A DNA stretch of 64,000 nt from Aquimarina sp. TRL1 (GTDB lineage: Bacteria > Bacteroidota > Bacteroidia > Flavobacteriales > Flavobacteriaceae), in assembly GCF_013365535.1 (NCBI RefSeq), contig NZ_CP053590.1, positions 1,230,501-1,294,500 on the forward strand, given 5' to 3'. Below are positions 18,396 to 26,851 of the stretch, piece after piece; position 1 is the stretch's first letter; each line of letters begins with the position of its first letter. Made by a program: the position numbers and the translations under genes. The notes below the pieces were generated by a model. The model had not been told where the DNA came from. It searched no databases and saw only the letters and a program-made list of their open reading frames with translations.

Positions 18396-19232
18396 ATGAC
18401 CTTCGCTAAAATATACATATTCGTTATCAGCTTCCTTCTTTGCGGAAGTATTATTGCACAAGAAGCCCCTAAAAAAGAATCTACCTGGAGCATGCTAAAA
18501 TATGACGGAGTTTCTGTTTTTAAAGGAGTTAAACATGCCTACACGCAACCTTTTAAGTGGAAAGGAAAGGATTTTGCTACCCTAGGTACAATCCTTGTCG
18601 GGACTTCTATACTTTATGCTATTGATGAACCGGCTAATGAATATTTCACAAAACAAGAAAAAGACATTCCCCACATTGTTAAGGAGTTTGGCTTTCGTTT
18701 TGGAAAACCCTTAGTGAATTACGGTCTTACTTCTGGAGTATATACTCTTGGTCTTTTAACAAAAAATGAAAAAATCAGAAAAACCGGGGTCTTATTAATT
18801 GCCTCTGCTACTGCAGGTGGTATTATCCAAACTGTAAGTAAAACATTAGTAGGTCGTGCCAGACCAACAATGAATGAAGGACATGACAGTTTCCGGTTTT
18901 ACTCTAATGAAGCTGGATACCATTCTTTTCCTTCCGGACATGCGATCCTATCATTTACTACAGCACATGCTATTGCCAAACAGTTCAAAAACCCGTTTAT
19001 CAAAGGAGGAATCTACGCCGTAGGAATGATTACTCCTGTGTCCAGATTATGGGCAGGGGCACATTGGCTAACAGATGTTAGTCTTGGGATTGTGTTAAGT
19101 GTTGTTATTGTCGACGGTATTGACAATTTTTTAAACAAAACAGAACGATACACCTATGACAAAAATAAGGTAAGTATCAAATGGAATTTAAAGCTTACCC
19201 CCGGACAGTTAGGAATTGTAGGCACGTTCTAA
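18396..19232 (+). CDS. PAP2-family membrane phosphatase
   Basis: The 278-residue protein carries all three motifs of the type 2 phosphatidic acid phosphatase family: KTLVGRARP, SFPSGHAI and SRLWAGAHWLTDV. It has an N-terminal signal peptide (ending near GSIIAQ) and several hydrophobic helices. The catalytic histidines would face the periplasm. Such enzymes remove phosphate from phosphatidate, undecaprenyl diphosphate or lipid A, and the sequence alone does not decide between these. It ends 12 bases from the convergent glpD gene. Confidence 0.9.
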   Translation: MTFAKIYIFVISFLLCGSIIAQEAPKKESTWSMLKYDGVSVFKGVKHAYTQPFKWKGKDFATLGTILVGTSILYAIDEPANEYFTKQEKDIPHIVKEFGFRFGKPLVNYGLTSGVYTLGLLTKNEKIRKTGVLLIASATAGGIIQTVSKTLVGRARPTMNEGHDSFRFYSNEAGYHSFPSGHAILSFTTAHAIAKQFKNPFIKGGIYAVGMITPVSRLWAGAHWLTDVSLGIVLSVVIVDGIDNFLNKTERYTYDKNKVSIKWNLKLTPGQLGIVGTF

Positions 19233-19244
19233 CAAATGTAACCT

Positions 19245-20915
19245 TTATTCTGTTTCATAAAAAGTGGTAGCATCTGTTAGTAACTGATCTAATACTTGAT
19301 GTTGATGTGCCATTTCGGCAATATCAAACCCCAAATAATTCTGGAGATCGGAAGCTACTACAGTTCTAAAGGTCTTTATTTTTTCTATTTCAAAATAAAG
19401 ATAGCCGGTTCTACGAACAAAGAAATCTGATAAGGTAACTACCATTTCATGATGAACACCATACCAAAGCTCTGCCCGAATAAGCTTTTCTATGACTTCT
19501 TCATTATTAAAATGGGTTATTTTTTCAAGAATCTTATCAGCTTGTTTACCATAAGTACTAACCAAATACCAACAAATATATTCATCCTCTACCCCTAAAG
19601 ACGCCAGTCTTTCTTTTAATTGCCTTCGATACAGCACAACTTCTTCTCTGCTTTGTAACGGATAATTGGTTAAAGGAATCTCATCTGTCAATGCTCCTTT
19701 TGTCGCTCGATTCCCTATAGAATCATCTATAGAAAATAGTGTATTCATAATCCTCTCTGCCATTTTTCTATATCCTGTCAGTTTCCCTCCTGCAATAGAA
19801 ACCAAACCTGTTTTAGAAATAAAAATCTCATCTTTTCTTGATAACTCCGAAGGAGTTTTACCTGCTTCGTATACCAGAGGACGTATTCCTGCCCAACTAG
19901 AAATGACATCCCTTATTGTTAATTCTGCCAGGGGAAACATCCTATTCACCGCATCGATCAGGTACTTCACATCTTTTCTAGTAATCACAATACGTTTCAG
20001 GCTGGCGGTATATACTGTATCTGTAGTACCTATATACGTTACCTTTCCTCTTGGAATTGCAAAAATCATTCTACCATCATCCACATCAAAATAGATCGCT
20101 TGTCTAAGTAATAATTTATCTCTGGGAATCACAATATGAACTCCCTTACTCAATTGCAATGTCTTTTCTTTTTTTGAAGTATCCAACTGTTTGATTACAT
20201 CACTCCAGGGACCTGTAGCCGATACAAAAAATCTGGCACTAATCATCAACTTTTCATTTGTGATATGATCCAAACAATGTGCTGTATCCATATTCCCTTC
20301 TTCGGTATATCCAAAAGAAACTACTTCGCAATAATTCAACACCTCTGCTCCAAGAACATGTGCTTTTTTAAGCAATTCAATCGTCAATCTTGCATCATCA
20401 GTCCTGTATTCTGCGTAATACCCTCCTCCTTGAAGTCCTTCTTTTTTTAATAAAGGCTCTTGCTCTATAGTCTCTGATACACTTAACATTTTCCTTCGGT
20501 CATTTCCCGACACATCTGCTAAAAAGTCATATACTTTTAGTCCGATAGCAGTCATCAATTTCCCATAGGTTCCTCCTTCATAAAGAGGAAGTAACATTTT
20601 TTCTGGTACTACCAAATGCGGAGCTAGTTTATGTACAATAGCTCTTTCTCTTCCCGATTCCCGAACCAATCCAATCTCCAGTTGTTTCAGGTACCTAAGT
20701 CCTCCATGAATCAATTTAGTTGATTTATTACTAGTACCAGAAGCAAAATCATTTTTCTCTATCAGACACACAGATAATCCTCTGGAAATGGCATCCAGCG
20801 CTATCCCTGCTCCTGTCACCCCTCCTCCAATAATAACGACATCAAACAACCGAGATGTGACTCGCTTTAATTGAGATGCCCGCTCATGTACTGAGAACTG
20901 TCTTTTATTTTTCAT
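19245..20915 (-). CDS. glpD: aerobic glycerol-3-phosphate dehydrogenase
   Basis: GlpD oxidises sn-glycerol 3-phosphate to dihydroxyacetone phosphate and feeds electrons to quinone at the inner membrane. The 556-residue protein has the N-terminal FAD-binding GGGVTGAGIALDA (about residues 30-42), the FASGTSNKSTKLIHGGLRYL signature, a second FAD contact near SATGPWSDVI, and SIAGGKLTGYRKMAE. The C-terminal DAO-type domain is present. No glycerol kinase or facilitator gene is next to it. It is divergent from the arsenosugar operon. Confidence 0.95.
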   Translation of the reverse strand: MKNKRQFSVHERASQLKRVTSRLFDVVIIGGGVTGAGIALDAISRGLSVCLIEKNDFASGTSNKSTKLIHGGLRYLKQLEIGLVRESGRERAIVHKLAPHLVVPEKMLLPLYEGGTYGKLMTAIGLKVYDFLADVSGNDRRKMLSVSETIEQEPLLKKEGLQGGGYYAEYRTDDARLTIELLKKAHVLGAEVLNYCEVVSFGYTEEGNMDTAHCLDHITNEKLMISARFFVSATGPWSDVIKQLDTSKKEKTLQLSKGVHIVIPRDKLLLRQAIYFDVDDGRMIFAIPRGKVTYIGTTDTVYTASLKRIVITRKDVKYLIDAVNRMFPLAELTIRDVISSWAGIRPLVYEAGKTPSELSRKDEIFISKTGLVSIAGGKLTGYRKMAERIMNTLFSIDDSIGNRATKGALTDEIPLTNYPLQSREEVVLYRRQLKERLASLGVEDEYICWYLVSTYGKQADKILEKITHFNNEEVIEKLIRAELWYGVHHEMVVTLSDFFVRRTGYLYFEIEKIKTFRTVVASDLQNYLGFDIAEMAHQHQVLDQLLTDATTFYETE

Positions 20916-21148
20916 TAAAAATACTACTATAAACCATCGAACAATGCCACACTAATCTAAGTAAAATATATCAAATCTTCTTTTTATTTTTTGGAGACAG
21001 TGCTTCTTAAAAAATAAATGCTTTTGTTTGTTTTAGAAAAGCTTTTTAATCATTTTAGCTTTTATTAAAATATTAAAGTAATTTTATTGTAAGCATATAG
21101 AAGTTTAACGACAGAATATATATGCCTGTAATTAATAAAGAACGCAGC

Positions 21149-21484
21149 ATGTCAAAAACATATTATGATCCCGCAGATTTACGAAAGTTTGGAAAAATAA
21201 CAGAATGGAGCGAAGAGCTGGGAAAAAAATTCTTCGATTATTATGGAAAGGTATTCGAAGAAGGAGCTTTAAGCGCCCGTGAAAAATCTTTGATTGCACT
21301 CGCTGTTTCTCATGTAGTAAAATGTCCTTATTGTATTGATGCATATACCAAAGATGGGTTACAACGAGGAATCACCAAAGAAGAAATGATGGAAGCTGTT
21401 CATGCTGGTGCTGCTATCGAAAGCGGCGCTACCTTAGTACATGGAGTGCAAATGATGAAAAAATATGACAAACTATCTATGTAA
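21149..21484 (+). CDS. arsenosugar-associated peroxidase-like protein (AhpD/carboxymuconolactone decarboxylase fold)
   Basis: The 111-residue protein has the AhpD-fold helix pair and the redox motif CPYC in SHVVKCPYCIDAYTKDG, followed by the family glutamate and GAAIESGATLVHG stretch. This subfamily is found in arsenosugar gene sets, where its exact role is not established; a disulfide-reductase or peroxidase-like activity is inferred from the CxxC. Family members begin MSKTYYDP, so I use the ATG at 21149; an in-frame ATG at 21122 would add nine residues. It is the first gene of the arsenosugar operon, 43 bases before arsS. Confidence 0.88.
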   Translation: MSKTYYDPADLRKFGKITEWSEELGKKFFDYYGKVFEEGALSAREKSLIALAVSHVVKCPYCIDAYTKDGLQRGITKEEMMEAVHAGAAIESGATLVHGVQMMKKYDKLSM

Positions 21485-21527
21485 GTTTACTTTTTAGGAT
21501 CATTAGTATCACCTAAGAATTAAATAT

Positions 21528-22580
21528 ATGACCAAGTCCCTGAAGAAAAGAAATAATGAATTAGCAAATTCTCATAGACAACTGGAAATTCTGAGTAATG
21601 GGATTTTTCAAAATGGAGAACTTCCCAAATTTGCAGATCAGATTGCAAAAACGGGACATTTCCCTTTACGCCCTAAAAAACTGGAAATCCTGCAAATTAA
21701 TGTTGGATATATGTGCAACCAGGTTTGCGAACACTGTCATGTGGATGCTGGTCCTGATCGCAAGGAAATTATGACCAGAGAAACAATGCAGCAATGTATT
21801 GATGTCATAAAAAACACAGGAGCTCATACCCTGGATCTTACCGGAGGAGCTCCTGAGATGAACCCTAATTTTAGGTGGTTTGTAGAAGAAGCAAGTAAAG
21901 CAGGAATTAAAGATTTTATTGTCCGTAGTAATCTGACGATTATCAGAGCTAATAAAAAATATTACGACCTTCCTGATTTTTTCAAAAAATATAACATTCA
22001 TGTTGTTTCTTCTATGCCTCACTGGACCAAAGGAAAAACAGATAAACAGCGAGGGAATGGCGTTTTTAACAAGTCTATTGAGGCCTTACTGGAACTCAAT
22101 AAAAGAGGATATGGGATGCCTGATAGTTCTTTAAAGTTAGACTTGGTATACAATCCTTCTGGGGCTTTTCTTCCTGGAGACCAAATGGCTATGGAAAAAG
22201 ATTTCAAAAAAGCATTATTTGATGATTTTGGAATTCATTTTCATAATCTTTTTGCTATTACCAATCTTCCAATCAGTCGATTTCTGGATTATCTTATTGC
22301 TTCTGATAATTATGAAGACTATATGTATCAATTAGTCGATGCATATAATCCTACGGCAGTAGAAAATGTCATGTGTACTAATACTATTTCTGTCAGTTGG
22401 GATGGGTGGCTATACGACTGTGATTTTAATCAAATGCTGGGTCTCAAAGTCAATAGTAAAATAAAGCACATTAGTGAATATAACGAAGATATCCTTCTCG
22501 ATCGGGATATCATTATCTCGCAGCACTGTTACGGGTGTACTGCCGGTGCAGGAAGTAGCTGTCAGGGAACTGTCGCATAA
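21528..22580 (+). CDS. arsS: arsenosugar biosynthesis radical SAM protein ArsS
   Basis: ArsS is a radical SAM enzyme thought to move the 5'-deoxyadenosyl group of SAM onto dimethylarsenite, making the arsenic-carbon bond of arsenosugars. The 350-residue protein has the cluster motif CNQVCEHC (around residue 65), the SAM-contacting LTGGAPEMNP, and a C-terminal cysteine-rich domain (MCTNTISVSWDGWLYDCDFN, CYGCTAGAGSSCQG). These match the ArsS family closely in order and length. The gene lies between the AhpD-like gene and the rhodanese gene on one strand, in the same operon as arsM. Confidence 0.94.
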   Translation: MTKSLKKRNNELANSHRQLEILSNGIFQNGELPKFADQIAKTGHFPLRPKKLEILQINVGYMCNQVCEHCHVDAGPDRKEIMTRETMQQCIDVIKNTGAHTLDLTGGAPEMNPNFRWFVEEASKAGIKDFIVRSNLTIIRANKKYYDLPDFFKKYNIHVVSSMPHWTKGKTDKQRGNGVFNKSIEALLELNKRGYGMPDSSLKLDLVYNPSGAFLPGDQMAMEKDFKKALFDDFGIHFHNLFAITNLPISRFLDYLIASDNYEDYMYQLVDAYNPTAVENVMCTNTISVSWDGWLYDCDFNQMLGLKVNSKIKHISEYNEDILLDRDIIISQHCYGCTAGAGSSCQGTVA

Positions 22581-22591
22581 CACCTAAGTAC

Positions 22592-23092
22592 ATGAGATCA
22601 ACAACGTACTATATATTTATTGGCTGTCTGTTTGCCAGTTATTTTATAACTGCACAGACATCACTACAACAACTATTGGATCAACATACTAAAAACAGTA
22701 TTCCTTTTATCTCTGTAGAAGAAGTTGCACAGAAAACTGACCATTTTATTTTACTTGATGCAAGGGAGGAAAAAGAGTTTGAGATCAGCCACCTCAAAAA
22801 TGCAATCCATGTTGGGTATGATCATTTTATTATAGATACAATTACAAAGAAAAAATTTTCAAAAGATAGTCCGATTGTGGTATATTGTAGTTTAGGCATC
22901 CGATCTGAGCGAATTGCTGAAAAACTAAAAAAACAAGGATATAAAAACATTTTTAATTTATACGGAGGAATTTTTGAGTGGAAGAACAAAAACTTTCCCG
23001 TTGTAAATAAACATGAACAAGAAACCGACTCCATTCATGTATTCTCAAAGGAATGGGGAAAATGGCTTCTGAAAGGAAAAAAAACACATTGA
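22592..23092 (+). CDS. periplasmic rhodanese-like protein
   Basis: The 166-residue protein begins with a signal peptide ending near YFITAQ, then a single rhodanese domain. The active-site loop CSLGIRSE holds the catalytic cysteine, and LLDAREEKEFEISHL is the usual DAR motif. It should act in the periplasm on a persulfide, or as a thiol-redox or binding domain. Thiol chemistry near arsenic enzymes suggests handling of thio-arsenicals, but this is inference. It overlaps the next glycosyltransferase by four bases when that gene starts at the TTG at 23089. Confidence 0.85.
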   Translation: MRSTTYYIFIGCLFASYFITAQTSLQQLLDQHTKNSIPFISVEEVAQKTDHFILLDAREEKEFEISHLKNAIHVGYDHFIIDTITKKKFSKDSPIVVYCSLGIRSERIAEKLKKQGYKNIFNLYGGIFEWKNKNFPVVNKHEQETDSIHVFSKEWGKWLLKGKKTH

Positions 23093-23712
23093 TCTTGAAA
23101 GAAAAAAACTTACTTCTCATATTTACCAGAAATCCCGAATTAGGGAAATGCAAAACGAGATTAGCTGCTACTATTGGAGACCACGCAGCACTGGAAGTAT
23201 ATAAATTCTTATTGAATCATACTGTATCAATTACAGAAAAACTCTCTGCGGATAAAGCTGTATATTACTCAGAAAAAATACGAGATAACGATATCTGGTC
23301 CACAGCGTCTTATATCAAATACAAACAAAACGGGGTCGATTTAGGGGCTCGGATGCTTGCTGCTTTTCAAGAAGGATTCACCAATGGTTATCAACATATT
23401 ATTATCATAGGAAGTGATATATACGACCTCCAGCAACACGATATAGAGAAAGCATTCTTATCTTTAAAAAAACATGACTATGTAATCGGTCCTGCCAAAG
23501 ACGGAGGATATTACCTGCTGGGAATGAACAAATTAACCCCCTCTCTTTTTAGCCGTAAAACATGGGGTACAGATTCCGTACTAAAAGACACCTTGCTCGA
23601 CTTACAAAACGAAGCTGTTAAAATACTAGAAGAACGAAATGACATCGATTATTATGAAGATATCGAAGGTATTGACGTTTTTCAACAACTTATACAAAAA
23701 ATAAAAAAATGA
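23089..23712 (+). CDS. arsenosugar-associated glycosyltransferase, DUF2064 (TIGR04282) family
   Basis: This family resembles nucleotidyltransferase/glycosyltransferase A folds and is regularly found with ArsM and ArsS. The pattern LLLIFTRNPELGKCKTRLA is the family N terminus. IIIGSDIYDL gives the metal-binding Asp pair, and GPAKDGGYYLLGM is the conserved acceptor-site stretch. I choose the TTG at 23089, which overlaps the rhodanese stop (TTGA) as in coupled genes. The first in-frame ATG, at 23053, would overlap by 40 bases and add a tail absent from relatives. It probably acts on an arsenosugar intermediate, but the exact step is not established. Confidence 0.85.
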   Translation: MILKEKNLLLIFTRNPELGKCKTRLAATIGDHAALEVYKFLLNHTVSITEKLSADKAVYYSEKIRDNDIWSTASYIKYKQNGVDLGARMLAAFQEGFTNGYQHIIIIGSDIYDLQQHDIEKAFLSLKKHDYVIGPAKDGGYYLLGMNKLTPSLFSRKTWGTDSVLKDTLLDLQNEAVKILEERNDIDYYEDIEGIDVFQQLIQKIKK

Positions 23713-24521
23713 TTAAACAAATAAAAGAAACCACCGAATACCTCTTAGAAAAAGGTTTTGAAAACCCAGAAATAGGAATTATTCTCGGAACCGGATTAGG
23801 GCAGCTGATCAATAATATTGAAATCATTAAAGAAGTAAGCTATAATCATATTCCTAACTTTCCTACGGCAACCGTAGAATTCCATAAGGGAAAACTTATC
23901 TACGGAATATTAGAAGGAAAAAAGATAGTTGTTATGCAGGGGCGTTTTCATCTATATGAAGGATATACCCTCCAGGATGTCACATATCCAGTGCGTATCA
24001 TGCACCGATTAGGAATCAAAACATTATTAGTTTCTAATGCTTCAGGAGCGATCAATCTCGATTTCAAAAAAGGAGAATTAATGCTTATTGATGACCATAT
24101 CAATCTACAGGGAGGATCTCCGCTGGCTTTTAAAGGGGTAGAAGAATTAGGAACGCGGTTTACCGATATGAGTGCCCCTTATGACCTGCATATCAATCAA
24201 CATCTGGAAACGATTGCCAGAGAACATAATATCACCCTTCACAAAGGAGTATATGCTTCTGTATTAGGACCGCAGTTAGAGACAAGAGCTGAATACAGAT
24301 ACCTGAGAACTATTGGTGCTGATGCTGTAGGAATGAGTACTGTACCTGAAGTTATCGTGGCCAACCATCTCAACCTACCGGTATCTGCTATTTCTGTACT
24401 TACAGATGAGTGCGATCCTGATAACTTACAAGCTGTAAATATCGAAGAAATTATTGCTATGGCAGCGAAGGCGGAACCTGTAATGATTACACTCTTTAGA
24501 GAAGTAATTAAAAAATTATAA
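23709..24521 (+). CDS. purine-nucleoside phosphorylase (trimeric PNP-I type)
   Basis: PNP splits purine nucleosides with phosphate to free base and ribose 1-phosphate. The 270-residue protein has GIILGTGLGQL near residue 24, the phosphate-site MQGRFHLYEGY, LLVSNASGAINLDFK, and the base-site pattern VLGPQLETRAEYR with GADAVGMSTVPEVIVANH. All match the trimeric type-I class. It overlaps the previous gene by four bases (ATGA). Within an arsenosugar operon it would suit removal of adenine from a dimethylarsinoyl-adenosine intermediate; this role is inferred from the neighbours. Confidence 0.94.
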   Translation: MIKQIKETTEYLLEKGFENPEIGIILGTGLGQLINNIEIIKEVSYNHIPNFPTATVEFHKGKLIYGILEGKKIVVMQGRFHLYEGYTLQDVTYPVRIMHRLGIKTLLVSNASGAINLDFKKGELMLIDDHINLQGGSPLAFKGVEELGTRFTDMSAPYDLHINQHLETIAREHNITLHKGVYASVLGPQLETRAEYRYLRTIGADAVGMSTVPEVIVANHLNLPVSAISVLTDECDPDNLQAVNIEEIIAMAAKAEPVMITLFREVIKKL

Positions 24522-24577
24522 CTCGTATTTATTCTCTTAAAAGCGCTTTATTTTATATCTAATTTACTACGTACTAT

Positions 24578-25549
24578 ATGAATAACTATTTAGACACCAC
24601 AAAAGATGTATACAAACAGGCAGCCTTAACCCCTGATGTGGGATTATGCTGTACTACAAACCCTATATGGGAACTACCTGGATTAAAAATCCCTAAAATC
24701 ATGCAAGAGATGAATTATGGTTGTGGTAGTACAGTAAATGCCCGAGACCTGACAAACAATCCAAAAATATTGTATGTAGGAGTTGGTGGCGGGATGGAAT
24801 TGCTTCAATTCTCTTACTTTTCTCGTCAAAAAGGAGGAGTTATCGGTGTCGATGTTGTACAGGAAATGTTAGATGCTTCTAAAAAGAACTTTATTGAAGC
24901 AGAAAAGCAGAATGAATGGTTTAAAAGTGATTTTGTCGATCTAAAATACGGAGATGCATTAAACCTACCTGTTGATGATAATAGTATTGATGTAGCTGCT
25001 CAAAACTGCCTTTTCAATATCTTTAAAGCAGAAGATCTAAAAAAAGCCCTAGAAGAAATGTATCGGGTTTTAAAACCTCATGGTCGGTTAGTTATGAGTG
25101 ATCCTACATGCGAACAACCTATGAATGAAGCGCTTCGCAATGATGAAAAACTGAGAGCATTATGTCTCAGCGGTAGTATTCCCATTGCCGATTATGTTAA
25201 GGCATTAACCGATATTGGATTCGGAACTATCGAAATAAGAGCTAGAAAACCTTATCGTATTCTAGATCCGGTTCACTACAACACAGAAGAACTCATCTAT
25301 ATAGAATCTATAGAGGTTGCTGCGATTAAAGATCCTATGCCTGCTGATGGCCCTTGTGTTTTTACCGGAAAAACTGCTATTTATTATGGGGCTGAAGACT
25401 ATTTCGATGATAAAAAAGGACACGTACTCCTCAAAAATCAACCACTAGCTATCTGTGATAAAACTGCAAAAGCTCTTGCTAATCTACAGAGAAATGACAT
25501 CTATATCAGCGATGCTACGTATCATTACGATGGCGGAGGCTGTTGTTAA
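24578..25549 (+). CDS. arsM: arsenite S-adenosylmethionine methyltransferase ArsM (arsenosugar type)
   Basis: ArsM adds methyl groups from SAM to trivalent arsenic, giving dimethylarsenite for ArsS. The 323-residue protein has a Rossmann SAM site (ILYVGVGGGMELLQF and VIGVDVVQEML), an early cysteine pair in DVGLCCTTNP (around residue 24), a further Cys in MNYGCGSTV, the AAQNCLFNIF stretch, and a C-terminal GGGCC tail that could also hold arsenic. This Cys pattern is that of the arsenosugar-linked branch. No ArsR-type regulator gene is nearby. It is 56 bases after PNP on the same strand. Confidence 0.93.
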   Translation: MNNYLDTTKDVYKQAALTPDVGLCCTTNPIWELPGLKIPKIMQEMNYGCGSTVNARDLTNNPKILYVGVGGGMELLQFSYFSRQKGGVIGVDVVQEMLDASKKNFIEAEKQNEWFKSDFVDLKYGDALNLPVDDNSIDVAAQNCLFNIFKAEDLKKALEEMYRVLKPHGRLVMSDPTCEQPMNEALRNDEKLRALCLSGSIPIADYVKALTDIGFGTIEIRARKPYRILDPVHYNTEELIYIESIEVAAIKDPMPADGPCVFTGKTAIYYGAEDYFDDKKGHVLLKNQPLAICDKTAKALANLQRNDIYISDATYHYDGGGCC

Positions 25550-25557
25550 AAAAAATG

Positions 25558-25607
25558 AATAGAATGTTGATTATCAAACAATAATATCAAAAAATCAACA
25601 TTCTATT
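25558..25607. repeat. 15-base perfect inverted repeat between arsM and the PiT gene
   Basis: AATAGAATGTTGATT (25558-25572) and AATCAACATTCTATT (25593-25607) are exactly complementary with a 20-base AT-rich loop, eight bases after the arsM stop. A T-rich stretch (ATATTTTTTAAC) follows some ten bases later. It could be a weak terminator, an attenuator or an mRNA 3' stabiliser that separates arsM from the phosphate transporter. Confidence 0.65.
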
Positions 25608-25717
25608 ATTTGATATTTTTTAACATTTATAAAATACTATTAAAACCACCACAATTACTTTTAATTTATTAACCAACCACTGTATCATAATGACAGTGAT
25701 ATTACACAAATCAACAT

Positions 25718-26740
25718 ATGACACTAAGCATTTTATTTATTGCTGCATGCTTTCTGGCATTCAGTAATGGAGCAAATGATAACTTTAAAGGAGTCGCAAC
25801 CCTTTTCGGTAGCGGAACAACTGATTACAAAAAAGCAATTAACTGGGCGACACTAACCACTCTTGCCGGATCTATTGCTGCTGTTTTTCTGGCTGAAGAA
25901 CTAGTCAAAAACTTTTCTGGAAAAGGTTTAGTACCTCAGGAACTTATACAAACTCCTATATTTGCTATTTCTATTGCTATGGGAGCTGCTATTACAGTAT
26001 ACATTGCTACCAAAATAGGAATGCCTATTTCTACAACACATAGTTTAGTCGGCGCCTTATTCGGAACAGGAGTTATAGCAGTAGGAAGTGAATTTAACTT
26101 TCAAAAACTGGGCAATACCTTCCTAATGCCATTAATTGCGAGTCCTCTAATTGCTGCTATTCTTAGTTTAGTCTGTTATTTTATACTCCATTCCGGAAGA
26201 AAAATATGTCGTATTACCACAGAAGAAAACGAAGGTGCTATTACTACATATCAAGGGAATTTTCTCTCGCTTTCTATTCAAAAAATAGTGGACTTCTTCC
26301 ATTATATAAGTTCTGGTGTTGTCAGTTTTGCCAGAGGTCTTAATGACACCCCTAAAATTGTCGGTTTATTACTTATTATCAAAGTTCTGGATATTCAATG
26401 GAGCATGATTGCTATCGCTGTAACCATGGCGATTGGTGGACTAGCAAAAGCTAAAAAAGTTGGAGAAACAATGAGTAAAAAAATAACTCCTATGAATGCA
26501 GGGCAGGGATTAACTGCAAATATGATTACCGGCTTACTCGTAACTACAGCTAGTATTCATGGTCTCCCTGTTTCGACAACTCATGTGTCTGTTGGGGCAA
26601 TCTTCGGTATAGGGACATTGACTAAAAAAGCTGATCTGAAAACAATTTCTAAGATTGTATTATCATGGGTTCTTACCTTACCTATTGCAGCATTGCTTAG
26701 CGGTTCTTTATTTCTACTTTTAAGAATGATTTGTTACTAA
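25718..26740 (+). CDS. inorganic phosphate transporter, PiT family
   Basis: PiT permeases import phosphate with a cation, and arsenate as a look-alike. The 340-residue protein has about ten membrane segments and both PiT repeats: an N-terminal FSNGANDNFKGVATLFGSG with TTHSLVGALFGTG, and a C-terminal ARGLNDTPKIVGLLL with STTHVSVGAIFGIG. It is shorter than many PiT proteins because the central loop is small. Placed directly after arsM, it may supply arsenate or balance phosphate for the arsenosugar module; the placement is seen, the role is inferred. Confidence 0.9.
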   Translation: MTLSILFIAACFLAFSNGANDNFKGVATLFGSGTTDYKKAINWATLTTLAGSIAAVFLAEELVKNFSGKGLVPQELIQTPIFAISIAMGAAITVYIATKIGMPISTTHSLVGALFGTGVIAVGSEFNFQKLGNTFLMPLIASPLIAAILSLVCYFILHSGRKICRITTEENEGAITTYQGNFLSLSIQKIVDFFHYISSGVVSFARGLNDTPKIVGLLLIIKVLDIQWSMIAIAVTMAIGGLAKAKKVGETMSKKITPMNAGQGLTANMITGLLVTTASIHGLPVSTTHVSVGAIFGIGTLTKKADLKTISKIVLSWVLTLPIAALLSGSLFLLLRMICY

Positions 26741-26742
26741 CA

Positions 26743-26782
26743 AAAAAGTTTAGTTGTTTAAACACGAACTAAACTTTTTCGT
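26743..26782 (+). terminator. terminator between PiT and MFS genes
   Basis: The arms AAAAAGTTTAGTT (26743-26755) and AACTAAACTTTTT (26767-26779) pair perfectly around an 11-base loop, with a T-run at the end. Their A/T flanks would let it work in both directions, serving the PiT gene and, from the other side, the MFS gene ending at 26852. Confidence 0.75.
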
Positions 26783-26851
26783 TATTATTTTGGTCAATAA
26801 TTCTTTTCTAAGACTTCCTTTAGTATTACAAAATACACTCCCTACTCTAGA

